A stretch of DNA of 64,000 bases from the NCBI GenBank assembly GCA_017620335.1, contig JAFZQO010000017.1:45369-109368 (forward strand), in the 5' to 3' direction. The notes under the pieces are model-generated. The model was given only the letters and a program-made list of their open reading frames with translations, was not told the origin of the DNA and ran no database searches. The translations under genes were made by a program, and so were the position numbers. Shown one piece after another: positions 52,334-63,954 of the stretch. The stretch's first letter is position 1. Each line of letters starts with the position of its first letter. The stretch is from Bacteroidales bacterium (GTDB lineage: Bacteria; Bacteroidota; Bacteroidia; Bacteroidales; UBA932).

Positions 52334-53746
52334 ATGGCAGAACAGAATTACAGGGTCGAAAGCGACCTCCTCGGCGAGCTGAAGGTCCCCGCGGAAGCCT
52401 ACTACGGCGTACAGACCCAGCGCGCGCTCAACAACTACAAGATCTCCAACACCCGCATGTGCGACTACCCTGATTACGTGATCTCCATCGCGTACGTCAA
52501 GATGGCCGCTGCGGCAGCCAACGCCGAGCTCGGAGTGCTGGACAAGACCATCGCCAACGCCATCATCGCGGCATGCTGCGAGATCGTGGACGGAAAGTTC
52601 CACGACCAGTTCCCCGTCGACATGATGCAGGGCGGAGCCGGAACCTCGGTCAATATGAACGCCAACGAGGTTATCGCCAACCGCGCCCTCGAACTCATGG
52701 GCCACAAGAAGGGCGAGTATCAGTACTGCTCCCCCAACGACCACGTGAACTGCGCCCAGTCCACCAACGACGCCTATCCCACGGCATTCCGCTACACCTT
52801 CGTGCGCATGAACAAGCACCTGGTCGCCAGCCTTCAGGCCCTGATCGCAGCCTTCCGAGCCAAGGGCGTGGAGTTCAAGGATTTCATCAAGATGGGCCGT
52901 ACTCAGCTTCAGGACGCCGTCCCTATGACCGCCGGACAGGAGTTCAACGCCTTCGCCAACAACCTCGAGGAGGAGATCGCCAACCTCGACCGCAACGCCG
53001 TGCTGCTGCGCGAGATAAACATGGGCGGCACCGCCATCGGTACCGGCCTCAACGCCGTACCGGGTTTCGCCGACCTCTGTACCCGCAAGATATCGGAGTT
53101 CTGCGGCGACGAGCTCATCAAGGCCCATGACCTGGTCGAGGCCACGCCCGACACCGGTGCGTACGTAAGCTATTCCGCAGCCCTCAAGCGCCTGGCCATC
53201 AAGCTCTCAAAGATCTGCAACGACCTCAGGCTCATGGCTTCCGGCCCCCGCTGCGGCCTGCATGAGATCAACCTTCCTCCCATGGCCCCCGGCTCATCCA
53301 TCATGCCCGGAAAGGTCAATCCCGTCATCCCCGAGGTCACCAACCAGGTCTGCTTCAAGGTCATAGGCAACGACACCACCGTGGCATTCGCCGCGGAGGC
53401 CGGACAGCTCCAGCTCAACGTAATGGAGCCCGTGATCGCCGAGTCCATCCTCGAGAGCGTCACCTGGCTGCGCAACGCCATCGACACCCTCCGCACCAAG
53501 TGCATCGAGGGCATCACCGTAAACGCCGACCATTGCTACGACATGGTCAGGAACTCCATCGGCATCGTCACCGCCCTCAACCCCTACATCGGCTACAAGG
53601 GCAGCACCAAGGTCGCCAAGGAAGCTCTGGAAACAGGCCGCAGCGTCTATGACATCGTGCTCGAGAAGGGCCTGATGACCAAGGAGAAGCTCGATGAGGC
53701 CCTCAACCCCGCCGCCATGCTCGGTTCGCACACCCTGCTTAAATAG
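52334..53746 (+). CDS. aspA: aspartate ammonia-lyase
   Basis: A 470-residue class II fumarase/aspartase. The signature GSSIMPGKVNPV carries the catalytic Ser loop. Other family motifs are GTSVNMNANEV, SPNDHVNCAQSTNDAYPTA and MGRTQLQDAVPMTAGQEF. The length and the NDHVNCAQSTND form favour aspartase over fumarase. It converts aspartate to fumarate and ammonia, feeding fumarate reduction in anaerobes. It stands alone between the SusCD pair-3 terminator and a promoter for the S41 gene. Confidence 0.94.
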   Translation: MAEQNYRVESDLLGELKVPAEAYYGVQTQRALNNYKISNTRMCDYPDYVISIAYVKMAAAAANAELGVLDKTIANAIIAACCEIVDGKFHDQFPVDMMQGGAGTSVNMNANEVIANRALELMGHKKGEYQYCSPNDHVNCAQSTNDAYPTAFRYTFVRMNKHLVASLQALIAAFRAKGVEFKDFIKMGRTQLQDAVPMTAGQEFNAFANNLEEEIANLDRNAVLLREINMGGTAIGTGLNAVPGFADLCTRKISEFCGDELIKAHDLVEATPDTGAYVSYSAALKRLAIKLSKICNDLRLMASGPRCGLHEINLPPMAPGSSIMPGKVNPVIPEVTNQVCFKVIGNDTTVAFAAEAGQLQLNVMEPVIAESILESVTWLRNAIDTLRTKCIEGITVNADHCYDMVRNSIGIVTALNPYIGYKGSTKVAKEALETGRSVYDIVLEKGLMTKEKLDEALNPAAMLGSHTLLK

Positions 53747-53757
53747 AATCTTTTTCT

Positions 53758-53765
53758 TATATTTG
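53758..53765 (+). promoter_or_regulatory. -7 box of the S41 protease gene
   Basis: TATATTTG, an exact consensus match followed by C, lies 14 bp before the ATG at 53780 and just after the aspA stop. No clear -33 element. Confidence 0.6.
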
Positions 53766-53779
53766 CGAAAAGTGCAGAT

Positions 53780-55261
53780 ATGAGAAGATTCATAATATAT
53801 ATGATGTTGATGCCCGCCATTCTGGTGGGCATCAACGCTTGCGGACATAAGCAGGACCCGGAGTCGACGGAGGAGGAATGGCCTTATGGGGCAAAGGACA
53901 GCCTCAATGCCATCAATACGTTTGCCTACAACGCGATGAGTGTCTATTACCTGTGGAAGGACGAGGTTGCAGACGACCTGGCCACGTGGAAGAGATATGA
54001 GAATCCCATTGACAAGGTCAAGAGCGTACGCTACAAGGACTCGAGCGGCAAGGACATCGACAAGTGGACCATGCTCACCGAGGACATCGAGGACATGAAG
54101 AAATCGACCGCAGGCGTCAGTACCACATACGGATTCGATTTCAAGCTGTATTACACCGATTCATCGCAAAAGGAGATATGCATGGTCGTGACCGTGGTCT
54201 ATCCGGGAGGACCGGCGGAGAAGGCGGGATTCAAGCGCAGCGACATCATCACCAAAATAGGCGGCAAGGTCATGACCTCCGACAACTATTCCACCCTCCT
54301 CTATGATGGATTCCTTTACGCCCCGAAATGCACCCTGACGGATTCCGCAGGCAAGACTTACGACCTCACCGCGGTGGAGATGTACGAGAATCCCGTGCTC
54401 CTGGCCAAGGTATTCGAGTTCGGCGGGAAGAAGGTGGGATACCTGCTGTTCAACCGCTTCACCCTTAACGCCTGCTACGACCTGGTTGAAGCCGGGAAGT
54501 TCTTCACTTCGGAGGGCATAGACGACCTCATCCTCGACATGCGCTACAACGGCGGCGGTTATGTCGTTACCGAGTCCGTGCTGGCCTCCATGCTGGCTCC
54601 CATCGAAGAGGTCAAGGCCGGAAGCGTCTTTGAGACAGCCGTTTACAATGACATTCTCGCCAGGACATGGGGAAAGGACGACAGCCACTTTGCCGAGGAG
54701 TTCACCTTCAGCGACTCGAACGGAGAGCATAAGGTCAACCTCGAAGGAGCCAATCCCGGCATTAAACACTTGTATGCCATTCTCACCGAGGACAGCGCCT
54801 CCGCTTCGGAAAGCGTCCTGGTCGGGCTCATGCCTTATCTCGACGTCAAGATATTCGGGCAGCAGTCCTACGGAAAGTACTGCACCGGTGTCATGTACAG
54901 CGCCAAGGACTGGTACAATGACTACGACGAAGTGCTGGATGACAAACAGAGGAAACTCGGGGAGGAATTCGCCGGCAAATGGGGCATCTACGTGATGATA
55001 TCCCGCTATGCCGACAAGAACGGAAATACCCCCTGCATGCCGGACGGATTCAAGCCTGACTTTTACGTGAACGACAATCCCGTAGAGTCGTACCAGCTCG
55101 GAGACGAGCGGGAGGCGATGCTTTCCGCGGTGCTGTCGTACCTGGGCGCCGACACCGGACGCCTGGGCCGCACGGCGGCCAGGGCGCCCGAACGGACGCT
55201 CGGAGCGGAAGTCCCGCTCGGGCACGACCCCTTCTGGGGTGCGCATATCCTGTTGAGATAA
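53780..55261 (+). CDS. S41-family (C-terminal processing type) lipoprotein protease
   Basis: A 493-residue lipoprotein (lipobox GINAC, Cys21). Residues 30-110 form a helical N-terminal domain. A PDZ domain follows (PGGPAEKAGFKRSDIITKIGG, about 135-215), then the S41 fold with IDDLILDMRYNGGGY and the nucleophile motif EDSASASESV, with the candidate catalytic Lys about 25 residues further on (QQSYGKYC). The C-terminal 40 residues (after about 450) are Arg/Ala-rich and poorly conserved. It probably trims or degrades proteins in the periplasm or at the surface. Its stop is 1 bp from the stop of the convergent atpG. Confidence 0.9.
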   Translation: MRRFIIYMMLMPAILVGINACGHKQDPESTEEEWPYGAKDSLNAINTFAYNAMSVYYLWKDEVADDLATWKRYENPIDKVKSVRYKDSSGKDIDKWTMLTEDIEDMKKSTAGVSTTYGFDFKLYYTDSSQKEICMVVTVVYPGGPAEKAGFKRSDIITKIGGKVMTSDNYSTLLYDGFLYAPKCTLTDSAGKTYDLTAVEMYENPVLLAKVFEFGGKKVGYLLFNRFTLNACYDLVEAGKFFTSEGIDDLILDMRYNGGGYVVTESVLASMLAPIEEVKAGSVFETAVYNDILARTWGKDDSHFAEEFTFSDSNGEHKVNLEGANPGIKHLYAILTEDSASASESVLVGLMPYLDVKIFGQQSYGKYCTGVMYSAKDWYNDYDEVLDDKQRKLGEEFAGKWGIYVMISRYADKNGNTPCMPDGFKPDFYVNDNPVESYQLGDEREAMLSAVLSYLGADTGRLGRTAARAPERTLGAEVPLGHDPFWGAHILLR

Positions 55262-55262
55262 G

Positions 55263-56237
55263 CTACTGCATGGAGCCGCCGACGAGGTCGAGGATCTCGC
55301 TTGTGATCTTCTGCTGGCGGCCCTTGTTGTATTCGAGGGTAAGCTCCTGAAGTATATCCTCGCCGTTGTCCGTGGCGGTCTGCATGGCCACTGTGCGAGC
55401 GGCGTGCTCGGCTGCGAGGCTGTCGAGGATGACGGTATAGATGCGCAGGGAACGGACGCGCGGCATCAGGTCCGCGAGCATCTCCTCCGCCGAAGGCTCA
55501 ACGATAAGGTCCTCCGGCCATTCGCGGGAAACTCCCCCCTCCACATTCAGCGGAGCCATCGGAAGGAAGGTCTCGCACACGACCTTTTGAGTGGCAGTGG
55601 AAACGAAATGATTGTATATCAGCTCAATGCGGTCATACTTCCCGGCATCGAAATCCTTTTGGAGCCTCTTCGCCAGGTCATCCGCGCCGGCATAGGAAGA
55701 ATGGGCGACAAGCTCGTTCCAGTCTTCAGGCGAGGGATAGCCCGCCTTGCGCAGCGGGTCGGCAATCCTCTTTCCAACTGAAATCACTTCAACCTTGCAG
55801 CCCTGTGCCTTCAACGCATTGATGCGGGCCTTGACCTCGCGCAGGACATTGCCGTTGAACCCTCCGCACAGCGACGAATTCGACGCCACCGCCACGATCG
55901 CAATAGTCTTCCCCGCCCCTGTTGATACGGCAGGTGTCCCGCCCCCGAAAACGTCCTGCTCCGCAGGACCCCCCCCAAGCAAGCTTGGGTCCCCCCCTCT
56001 TACGATGCCGAGGGTGGCACGGTTTTCGGGGGCGGGCACCTGCCGTTTTTCAGCAGGGACGGTAGCCAGAAGAAGCTGGAGCATCTCGCGGAGCTTGCGC
56101 TCGTAGGGCGTCATGTTCGCGATGGCGTTCTGCGCCTTGTGAAGCTTGGCGGAAGCCACCATCTTCATCGCCGAAGTGATCTTCAGCGTACTCTTCACGG
56201 AAGCGATGCGTCCCTTTGTCTCCTTGAGCGATGCCAT
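55263..56237 (-). CDS. atpG: ATP synthase gamma subunit with repeat-encoded insertion
   Basis: A 324-residue rotor subunit, about 35 residues longer than usual. Both conserved ends are present: the N-terminal helix MASLKETKGRIASVKSTLKI with SAMKMVASAKLHKAQ, and the C-terminal helix NGEDILQELTLEYNKGRQQK. The core has VASNSSLCGGFNGNV. Between the first helix and the core, residues about 60-107 are a Gly/Pro/Ala-rich stretch encoded by palindromic element copy B (55917-56058). This lies in the loop that leads into the globular domain, away from the rotor shaft, so function can be kept. It is the last gene of the atp operon, 13 bp after atpA. Confidence 0.95.
   Translation of the reverse strand: MASLKETKGRIASVKSTLKITSAMKMVASAKLHKAQNAIANMTPYERKLREMLQLLLATVPAEKRQVPAPENRATLGIVRGGDPSLLGGGPAEQDVFGGGTPAVSTGAGKTIAIVAVASNSSLCGGFNGNVLREVKARINALKAQGCKVEVISVGKRIADPLRKAGYPSPEDWNELVAHSSYAGADDLAKRLQKDFDAGKYDRIELIYNHFVSTATQKVVCETFLPMAPLNVEGGVSREWPEDLIVEPSAEEMLADLMPRVRSLRIYTVILDSLAAEHAARTVAMQTATDNGEDILQELTLEYNKGRQQKITSEILDLVGGSMQ
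55917..56058 (+). repeat. in-frame palindromic repeat element, copy B (inside atpG)
   Basis: About 142 bp. The outermost arms are CCCTGTTGA (55917-55925) and TCAGCAGGG (56050-56058). The next arms are ACGGCAGGTG (55927-55936) and CACCTGCCGT (56037-56046), then CCCGCCCCCGAAAA with TTTTCGGGGGCGGG. Inside are hairpins GTCCTGC-tcc-GCAGGAC and CCCAAGC-aa-GCTTGGG, and the block 55995-56023, identical to 27166-27194 of copy A. The element lies in the same plus-strand orientation as copy A, but its host gene is on the minus strand, so the two host proteins read opposite strands of the element. Both frames are open. Confidence 0.85.
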
Positions 56238-56250
56238 GGCCGGAAAGGAT

Positions 56251-57837
<1,587 letters not shown>

Positions 57838-57849
57838 TCAGAAACTTTT

Positions 57850-58326
57850 CTAAACGATTCTTTTATTCTTTTCCATTAACTGGCGGCGTATCTCCTCGAG
57901 CTGGCGGGACACGCTCGCGTCGAGCAGCTTGTCATCGATGGTCAGGGTGAAGCCTCCGATAAGGGAGGGGTCCACTTCGACATCCAGGACTATCTCACCC
58001 CCGATCCTTTCCTGCAGCAGCTCCTTGACGCGCTGCTGCATCTCCGGCGCAGGCACGGCCGTCCTCAGGGTAGCCAGCCTGCGTCCGCGGGAGGTATTGT
58101 ACAGTTCGGTGAAACGGTGCAGGATGAACCTGACGTACTCCATGCGCTTGTTTTCAACGAGCAGCTCAACCAGGCGGGAAAGCTCAGGCTCAAGCTTCTT
58201 GGGCACGGAATCGTGGTCCTTGAGTATCCGGACCACCTGGGCATACACGGCCTCGCCGTTACCGGTCTCATCGACCAGCCGGAGCAACGCCTTGGCGTAG
58301 CGCGAGGAAATGATGCCTGTGTTCAT
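57850..58326 (-). CDS. atpH: ATP synthase delta subunit
   Basis: A 158-residue delta subunit (peripheral stalk/OSCP). It begins MNTGIISSRYAKALLRLVDE and has the C-terminal signature DPSLIGGFTLTIDDKLLDASVSRQLEEI, which is the usual DELTA C-terminal motif. It joins the b subunits to the top of F1. It starts 3 bp after atpF. Confidence 0.94.
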   Translation of the reverse strand: MNTGIISSRYAKALLRLVDETGNGEAVYAQVVRILKDHDSVPKKLEPELSRLVELLVENKRMEYVRFILHRFTELYNTSRGRRLATLRTAVPAPEMQQRVKELLQERIGGEIVLDVEVDPSLIGGFTLTIDDKLLDASVSRQLEEIRRQLMEKNKRIV

Positions 58327-58329
58327 GCC

Positions 58330-58836
58330 TTAACTGGGATTGTCCGTCTTGGTGACCTCGTCCAGCATGCGGTTGATAAGGTCGAGCTGAGTCTTGCTGT
58401 CGGAGAGCTTTTCGCGGAGTATCTTCTCCGCTACGTCGACGGACATGGCGGCCACCTGGCTGCGGATGTCCATCAGGGCGCTTTCCTTCTCGGCGGCGAT
58501 CTGCGTGCGGGCGTGATCGAGCAGCTTGGCGGCCTCTTCCTGCGCCTGCTGCTTCGCCTGCCCCACCATGGTGTCGCGCGCCTGGGCCGCCTCCTTCAGG
58601 ATGCGGGCCTGCTCCGCTCGCGTCTCGTCGAGCATCTTGTTGTGCTCCACCGTCATCTCGGCCAGCATCTTCTCGGCCTTGCGGGCCTTTTCTATGCTCT
58701 CCTCGATACGGTCCGCACGCTTGTCCACCATTCCCGTTATGGCCGGGAAGCCCCACTTCGCCAGTATGAAGAACACGATGGCGAAGATGAGCGTCATCCA
58801 GAAAAGAAGGCCGAAATCGGGTGTTACAAGGGACAT
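58330..58836 (-). CDS. atpF: ATP synthase b subunit
   Basis: A 168-residue subunit with one N-terminal membrane helix (FGLLFWMTLIFAIVFFILAK) and a long amphipathic helix rich in Ala, Glu, Arg and Lys, as expected for the peripheral stalk. It lies between atpE (6-bp gap) and atpH (3-bp gap). Confidence 0.96.
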   Translation of the reverse strand: MSLVTPDFGLLFWMTLIFAIVFFILAKWGFPAITGMVDKRADRIEESIEKARKAEKMLAEMTVEHNKMLDETRAEQARILKEAAQARDTMVGQAKQQAQEEAAKLLDHARTQIAAEKESALMDIRSQVAAMSVDVAEKILREKLSDSKTQLDLINRMLDEVTKTDNPS

Positions 58837-58842
58837 ACCGGA

Positions 58843-59097
58843 TTACTTGTTGATACCGATGAGACAGACGAGGATGGCGAACAGGCAGGCGCCTTCCACG
58901 AGGGCGCCGATGATGATGGCGGTCATCCTGTAGTGACCGGCCTGCTCGGGCTGGCGGGCACCGGCCTCAAGGGAGGCGGCACCGATCTTGCCGATACCGA
59001 TGGCTGCAGCGATGGCGGCAACAGCGGCACCGATGGCCGCACCTGCTTTTCCAAGAGCAGCACCTGCGGCTGCCTGAAGAATCATTAAAGGTAACAT
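58843..59097 (-). CDS. atpE: ATP synthase c subunit
   Basis: An 84-residue hairpin of two membrane helices joined by the loop ARQPE. The ion-binding carboxylate is the Glu in GALVEGACLF of helix 2. The helix-1 Gln and the Ser/Thr after the Glu that are typical of Na+-binding c rings are missing (Ile and Gly instead), which favours H+ specificity. It lies 28 bp after atpB. Confidence 0.96.
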   Translation of the reverse strand: MLPLMILQAAAGAALGKAGAAIGAAVAAIAAAIGIGKIGAASLEAGARQPEQAGHYRMTAIIIGALVEGACLFAILVCLIGINK

Positions 59098-59125
59098 AAC
59101 TTATTGTTTTTTAGTTGATTAAATT

Positions 59126-60154
59126 CTAATCTCCCTGCCGGCTCAGCCCTATGAACACGGCCGACAGCATTGTAAATACATATGCCTGAAGGAACGCCAC
59201 CAGCAGTTCCAGGATGTCCAGGAACACTCCGAACAGCACTGAAATGGCGCTTAGCCCCGCGTTCATGCCCACCCCGAGTTTCGCCGTCAGGAACACAACC
59301 GCCACGACTCCCAGCAGCATGACATGGCCTGCAAGGATGTTGGCGAAGAGTCGGATCATGAGGCTGAAAGGCTTCGTGAACAGGCCGATGATCTCTATGA
59401 GCGGCATGAGCGGTATGACCTTGAGGAACATCGGCACGTCAGGCCAGAATATCTCCTTGTAGTAATGCTTGTTTCCGAAGCAGTTCACGGCGATGAAGGT
59501 ACACATCGCAAGCACGAAGGTGACGGCGATGTTGCCCGTGACGTTGGCACCGCCCGGGAAGAACGGGACAATGCCCATCAGGTTATTGATGAATATGAAG
59601 AAGAATGCCGTCAGCAGGTATGGCGAATAACGCTTGTATTCCTTACCTATGCATTCCTTGATGATGTCGTCCTCGACCATCGTTATCATCATCTCCATGA
59701 TGCCTGCAAGGCCCTTGGGGGCCTCCTCGCGGGCGTCGTGCTTCTTATACCAGCTTGCGGTGAAGAGCACCAGGAACACCAGCAGGAGGCTGTTGAAGAT
59801 GAGTCCGGCGACGTTCTTGGTGATGGAGATGTCGAGCGGCCGGACCTCCTCGCCGGAGGGACCCCGCTCGACAATCTTGCCGCTGTATTTCTCGCTGTCA
59901 GATATGTAGAAACCTTCATGCTCTCCCTCCTCCAAATGCTTGGAACTGAAGACATGCCAGCCCGTGGTCTTGCTGTGGACGATGACCGGCAAAGGGATGC
60001 TCACCGGATGTCCGTTGATGGTGGTGATATGCCACTCGTAGGAGTCTCCCACGTGTCCGAAGAGATACTCGTTCATGTCCAGCTCCTCCGCACCCAGTGG
60101 GACGGAGAAAAGTGCCAGGAACAGGAACGTGAATATGTATCTCAACCCGCGCAT
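59126..60154 (-). CDS. atpB: ATP synthase a subunit (long, with signal peptide and periplasmic N-domain)
   Basis: A 342-residue subunit. The N-terminal signal (IFTFLFLALFSVPLGAEE) is followed by a periplasmic domain of about 90 residues, a feature of the Bacteroidetes a subunit, and then the channel helices. The essential arginine lies in SLMIRLFANILAGH. The start overlaps the end of atpC by 13 bp. It forms the ion half-channels next to the c ring. Confidence 0.95.
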   Translation of the reverse strand: MRGLRYIFTFLFLALFSVPLGAEELDMNEYLFGHVGDSYEWHITTINGHPVSIPLPVIVHSKTTGWHVFSSKHLEEGEHEGFYISDSEKYSGKIVERGPSGEEVRPLDISITKNVAGLIFNSLLLVFLVLFTASWYKKHDAREEAPKGLAGIMEMMITMVEDDIIKECIGKEYKRYSPYLLTAFFFIFINNLMGIVPFFPGGANVTGNIAVTFVLAMCTFIAVNCFGNKHYYKEIFWPDVPMFLKVIPLMPLIEIIGLFTKPFSLMIRLFANILAGHVMLLGVVAVVFLTAKLGVGMNAGLSAISVLFGVFLDILELLVAFLQAYVFTMLSAVFIGLSRQGD

Positions 60155-60381
60155 ACGGTTATCTCATCATTTATGACCTCCACGAAACCTCCGCTGATGG
60201 GAAGTTTCTCGCGGGCATTGCTGTCAAGGGGGTCGTAGCGTACCAGTCCTTCCGTCAGCGAGCTGAGGAGTGGGGCGTGACCGGGCCAGATCATGAAACG
60301 GCCTTTGGTGCCGGGCACCTCCACAGCAGTAACCTCGCAGTTGACCAGTTCCTTTTCGGGAGTGAGTACGACCAGTTTCAT
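60142..60381 (-). CDS. atpC: ATP synthase epsilon subunit, short form
   Basis: A 79-residue protein covering only the N-terminal beta sandwich (MKLVVLTPEKELVNCEVTAV to FVEVINDEITVCAG). The C-terminal helical hairpin that inhibits ATP hydrolysis in E. coli is absent, which is usual for this phylum. It lies 4 bp after atpD. Confidence 0.94.
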   Translation of the reverse strand: MKLVVLTPEKELVNCEVTAVEVPGTKGRFMIWPGHAPLLSSLTEGLVRYDPLDSNAREKLPISGGFVEVINDEITVCAG

Positions 60382-60385
60382 TTCG

Positions 60386-61915
<1,530 letters not shown>

Positions 61916-61926
61916 TTATCGATTAG

Positions 61927-61934
61927 CAAAGATA
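61927..61934 (-). promoter_or_regulatory. -7 box of the atp operon
   Basis: Minus-strand TATCTTTG, an exact consensus match followed by C, 24 bp before the atpD ATG. The divergent gene at 62057 has a weaker GAAATTTG at 62021-62028. Confidence 0.65.
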
Positions 61935-62056
61935 ACAAAAAAACAGGCACCTTGTCCCTTTTATTCACTTTAAGGACATAGCCGTAAGCGAAAGTATATT
62001 AATTTCTGCAACATTTTTACGAAATTTGCGTCAGATATACAGAACAGCTCAAAGAC

Positions 62057-62950
62057 ATGAAACGGTTTTCGACAATCCTCGCCTTCGTGGCGGCCTTCAT
62101 ATTGACAGCTTCATCCGTCTGCGCACAGACGGTGAAGAGAGATTTCGACCTCAAGGGCTTCACCTCCCTGGAGATTTCGAACGACTTCAAGGCCACCGTC
62201 CAGAGATCGAACGACTTCAGCGTATCGGTAGAGCTTTCCGAAGAGCTGGTTCCCTACCTCGACGTTCGCGTCAGCAAGGGAGTCCTCATCGTTGCGCTCA
62301 GGAACGTCCCCACCAAGCTCACCCTCCTCAAGAAGAATGTCATCGAGGCCAGCATCTCCATGCCGGACCTCAGGGGGGTCAGCCTCAATGACGGCGTGAA
62401 ACTCACCGTGGCCGGCAGGTTCGATCTCGGCAACAACGATTTCGCCCTGTCCACGGCCGGAGCCAGCGAGGTCAAACAAATGGAAATACATGCCAAAAAT
62501 GCGACGTTATCCCTTGCAGGAGCGTCCAGGATACATCTCAGTGGAGATTTCGCGACTGTTGACATCACTTCCGCCGGCACTTCCCGGCTGGATCTGGGTG
62601 CCGACGCCGACGAACTCTTCGTCAAGTCGTCCGGAACTGCCGTTTCCGAGATTGAAGGTTCTTTCGATACCATTGACCTTGATCTCGGCGGCACCTCCAA
62701 CGTCACCCTGAAGGGGAAGGCGGACGGCCTGAAGGTGAAAGCCTCCACCGCTGGCAGCGTCGACGCCCTGAGGATGCCCGCAGCCACGGCTGACGTGTCC
62801 CTCTCCGGAGCCGGAGTATGCAAGGTCTATGTAAAGGAAGCGCTCGAGGTCCAGTGTACAGGAGCCTCGACCTGCAGTTACAAGGCCGACGGCGAGATCA
62901 GGATGAACCCTAAAGAGATAGCGCGCACTGCAACCTTGAAAAAACTATAA
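62057..62950 (+). CDS. exported DUF2807 beta-helix-like protein
   Basis: A 297-residue protein with a signal peptide (ends SVCAQT) and a repetitive beta-structure of the DUF2807 (head GIN/auto-transporter adhesin-like) family: DLKGFTSLEISNDFKATV, then regular strand repeats such as LSLAGASRIHLSGDFATVDI. The family is widespread in Bacteroidetes, at the envelope, without a known function. It is followed by a terminator at 62972, so it is a single-gene unit. Confidence 0.86.
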   Translation: MKRFSTILAFVAAFILTASSVCAQTVKRDFDLKGFTSLEISNDFKATVQRSNDFSVSVELSEELVPYLDVRVSKGVLIVALRNVPTKLTLLKKNVIEASISMPDLRGVSLNDGVKLTVAGRFDLGNNDFALSTAGASEVKQMEIHAKNATLSLAGASRIHLSGDFATVDITSAGTSRLDLGADADELFVKSSGTAVSEIEGSFDTIDLDLGGTSNVTLKGKADGLKVKASTAGSVDALRMPAATADVSLSGAGVCKVYVKEALEVQCTGASTCSYKADGEIRMNPKEIARTATLKKL

Positions 62951-62971
62951 TCGTTCTTGTTTTTGGGAGGA

Positions 62972-63004
62972 GGGCCCGCCGGATCGTTTCCGCCGGGCCC
63001 TTTT
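62972..63004 (+). terminator. rho-independent terminator after the DUF2807 gene
   Basis: A GC-rich stem with core GGGCCCG (62972-62978) and CGGGCCC (62994-63000), followed by TTTT. Confidence 0.85.
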
Positions 63005-63031
63005 GCGTTTGATTATTATTGCCTATCTTTG
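63001..63031 (+). promoter_or_regulatory. promoter of the LysE-type gene
   Basis: TTTTG (63001-63005), 18 bp and the exact -7 box TATCTTTG (63024-63031) lie 18 bp before the ATG at 63050. The T-tract of the terminator doubles as the -33 region. Confidence 0.65.
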
Positions 63032-63049
63032 CTGTCCCAATTTACGGTC

Positions 63050-63673
63050 ATGGGCAGTCTGACATTCATATTGAAAGGATTCCTGATCGGTATCATATCT
63101 GCGATACCGGTGGGACCGGTCCTCATGCATACCCTGCAGAAGTCCGTCAGTGACGGACGGAAGGCGGGATTCTCCAGCGGACTGGGCGGGACCGCCGTCG
63201 ATACGGTCTGCGGCATCATCTCCGCCTTCGCCCTTTCGGGCATCGGAGATTTCGTGGACAAGTATACCACGGCTATCGAGATCGTCGGCGGACTTTTCAT
63301 CATGCTGGTGGGATTCAGGATGTTCCTCAGCCGCCTGCCCAAGGAAAGGAGGAAGAAGTCGTGGTCGGCTGGCAATTTCATCAAATCGGCCTCGATGGGG
63401 TTCTCCAACCCGGCGGCCCTTGCTGTCATGCTGGCCCTGTTCGCAACTTTCAGGATGGACATGGGCGGCCAGCCAGCATGGGTTCCGGTACTGGCCATAC
63501 TCGCCCTCGCCACCGGATCCGCCATCTACTGGTTCTGCGTATCAGGAATCGTCGCCCGCCTGGGTGACCGCTTCAACTTCAAGGTCCTGGTCGTCATAAC
63601 CAAGATTGCCGCCGCCGGCATCTTCGCCTTCGGTGCCATCCTCCTCGTCAAGGGCATCATCTCATTATTCTAA
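63050..63673 (+). CDS. LysE/RhtB-family amino-acid exporter
   Basis: A 207-residue membrane protein with six helices. The start at 63050 (MGSLTFILKGFLIG) is preferred because the longer frame to 62957 runs through a terminator and the promoter. The N-terminal motif GIISAIPVGPVLMHTLQKSVSDGRKAGFSSGLG is the LysE-family signature. Members export basic or neutral amino acids. The substrate here is unknown. The last helix (AAAGIFAFGAILLVKGI) completes the fold. Confidence 0.85.
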   Translation: MGSLTFILKGFLIGIISAIPVGPVLMHTLQKSVSDGRKAGFSSGLGGTAVDTVCGIISAFALSGIGDFVDKYTTAIEIVGGLFIMLVGFRMFLSRLPKERRKKSWSAGNFIKSASMGFSNPAALAVMLALFATFRMDMGGQPAWVPVLAILALATGSAIYWFCVSGIVARLGDRFNFKVLVVITKIAAAGIFAFGAILLVKGIISLF

Positions 63674-63700
63674 CCCCTGCGGACACTCCAGCCGGTCATA

Positions 63701-63736
63701 AACAAAAGATCCGGGCCAACATCGTTGGTCCGGATC
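63701..63736 (-). terminator. terminator of the rRNA operon
   Basis: The stem GATCCGGGCCAAC (63708-63720) with GTTGGTCCGGATC (63724-63736), one G-T pair, is followed on the minus strand by TTTTGTTT. It lies directly after the 5S gene. Confidence 0.9.
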
Positions 63737-63743
63737 TCGAAGA

Positions 63744-63854
<111 letters not shown>

Positions 63855-63954
63855 ATATATTACTTGAGAGAGATTCATACGAGATAATACCTCGTCGTCG
63901 ATCAAATCGCTTCGTTTACACTTGGCGTTGCAATCCCCTTCCTGGCTTATTTTT

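Noticed and set aside
62957-63049. N-terminal extension of the LysE-type gene
   Set aside because: The extra 31 codons run through a terminator hairpin and the promoter boxes; the ATG at 63050 gives the normal family start.
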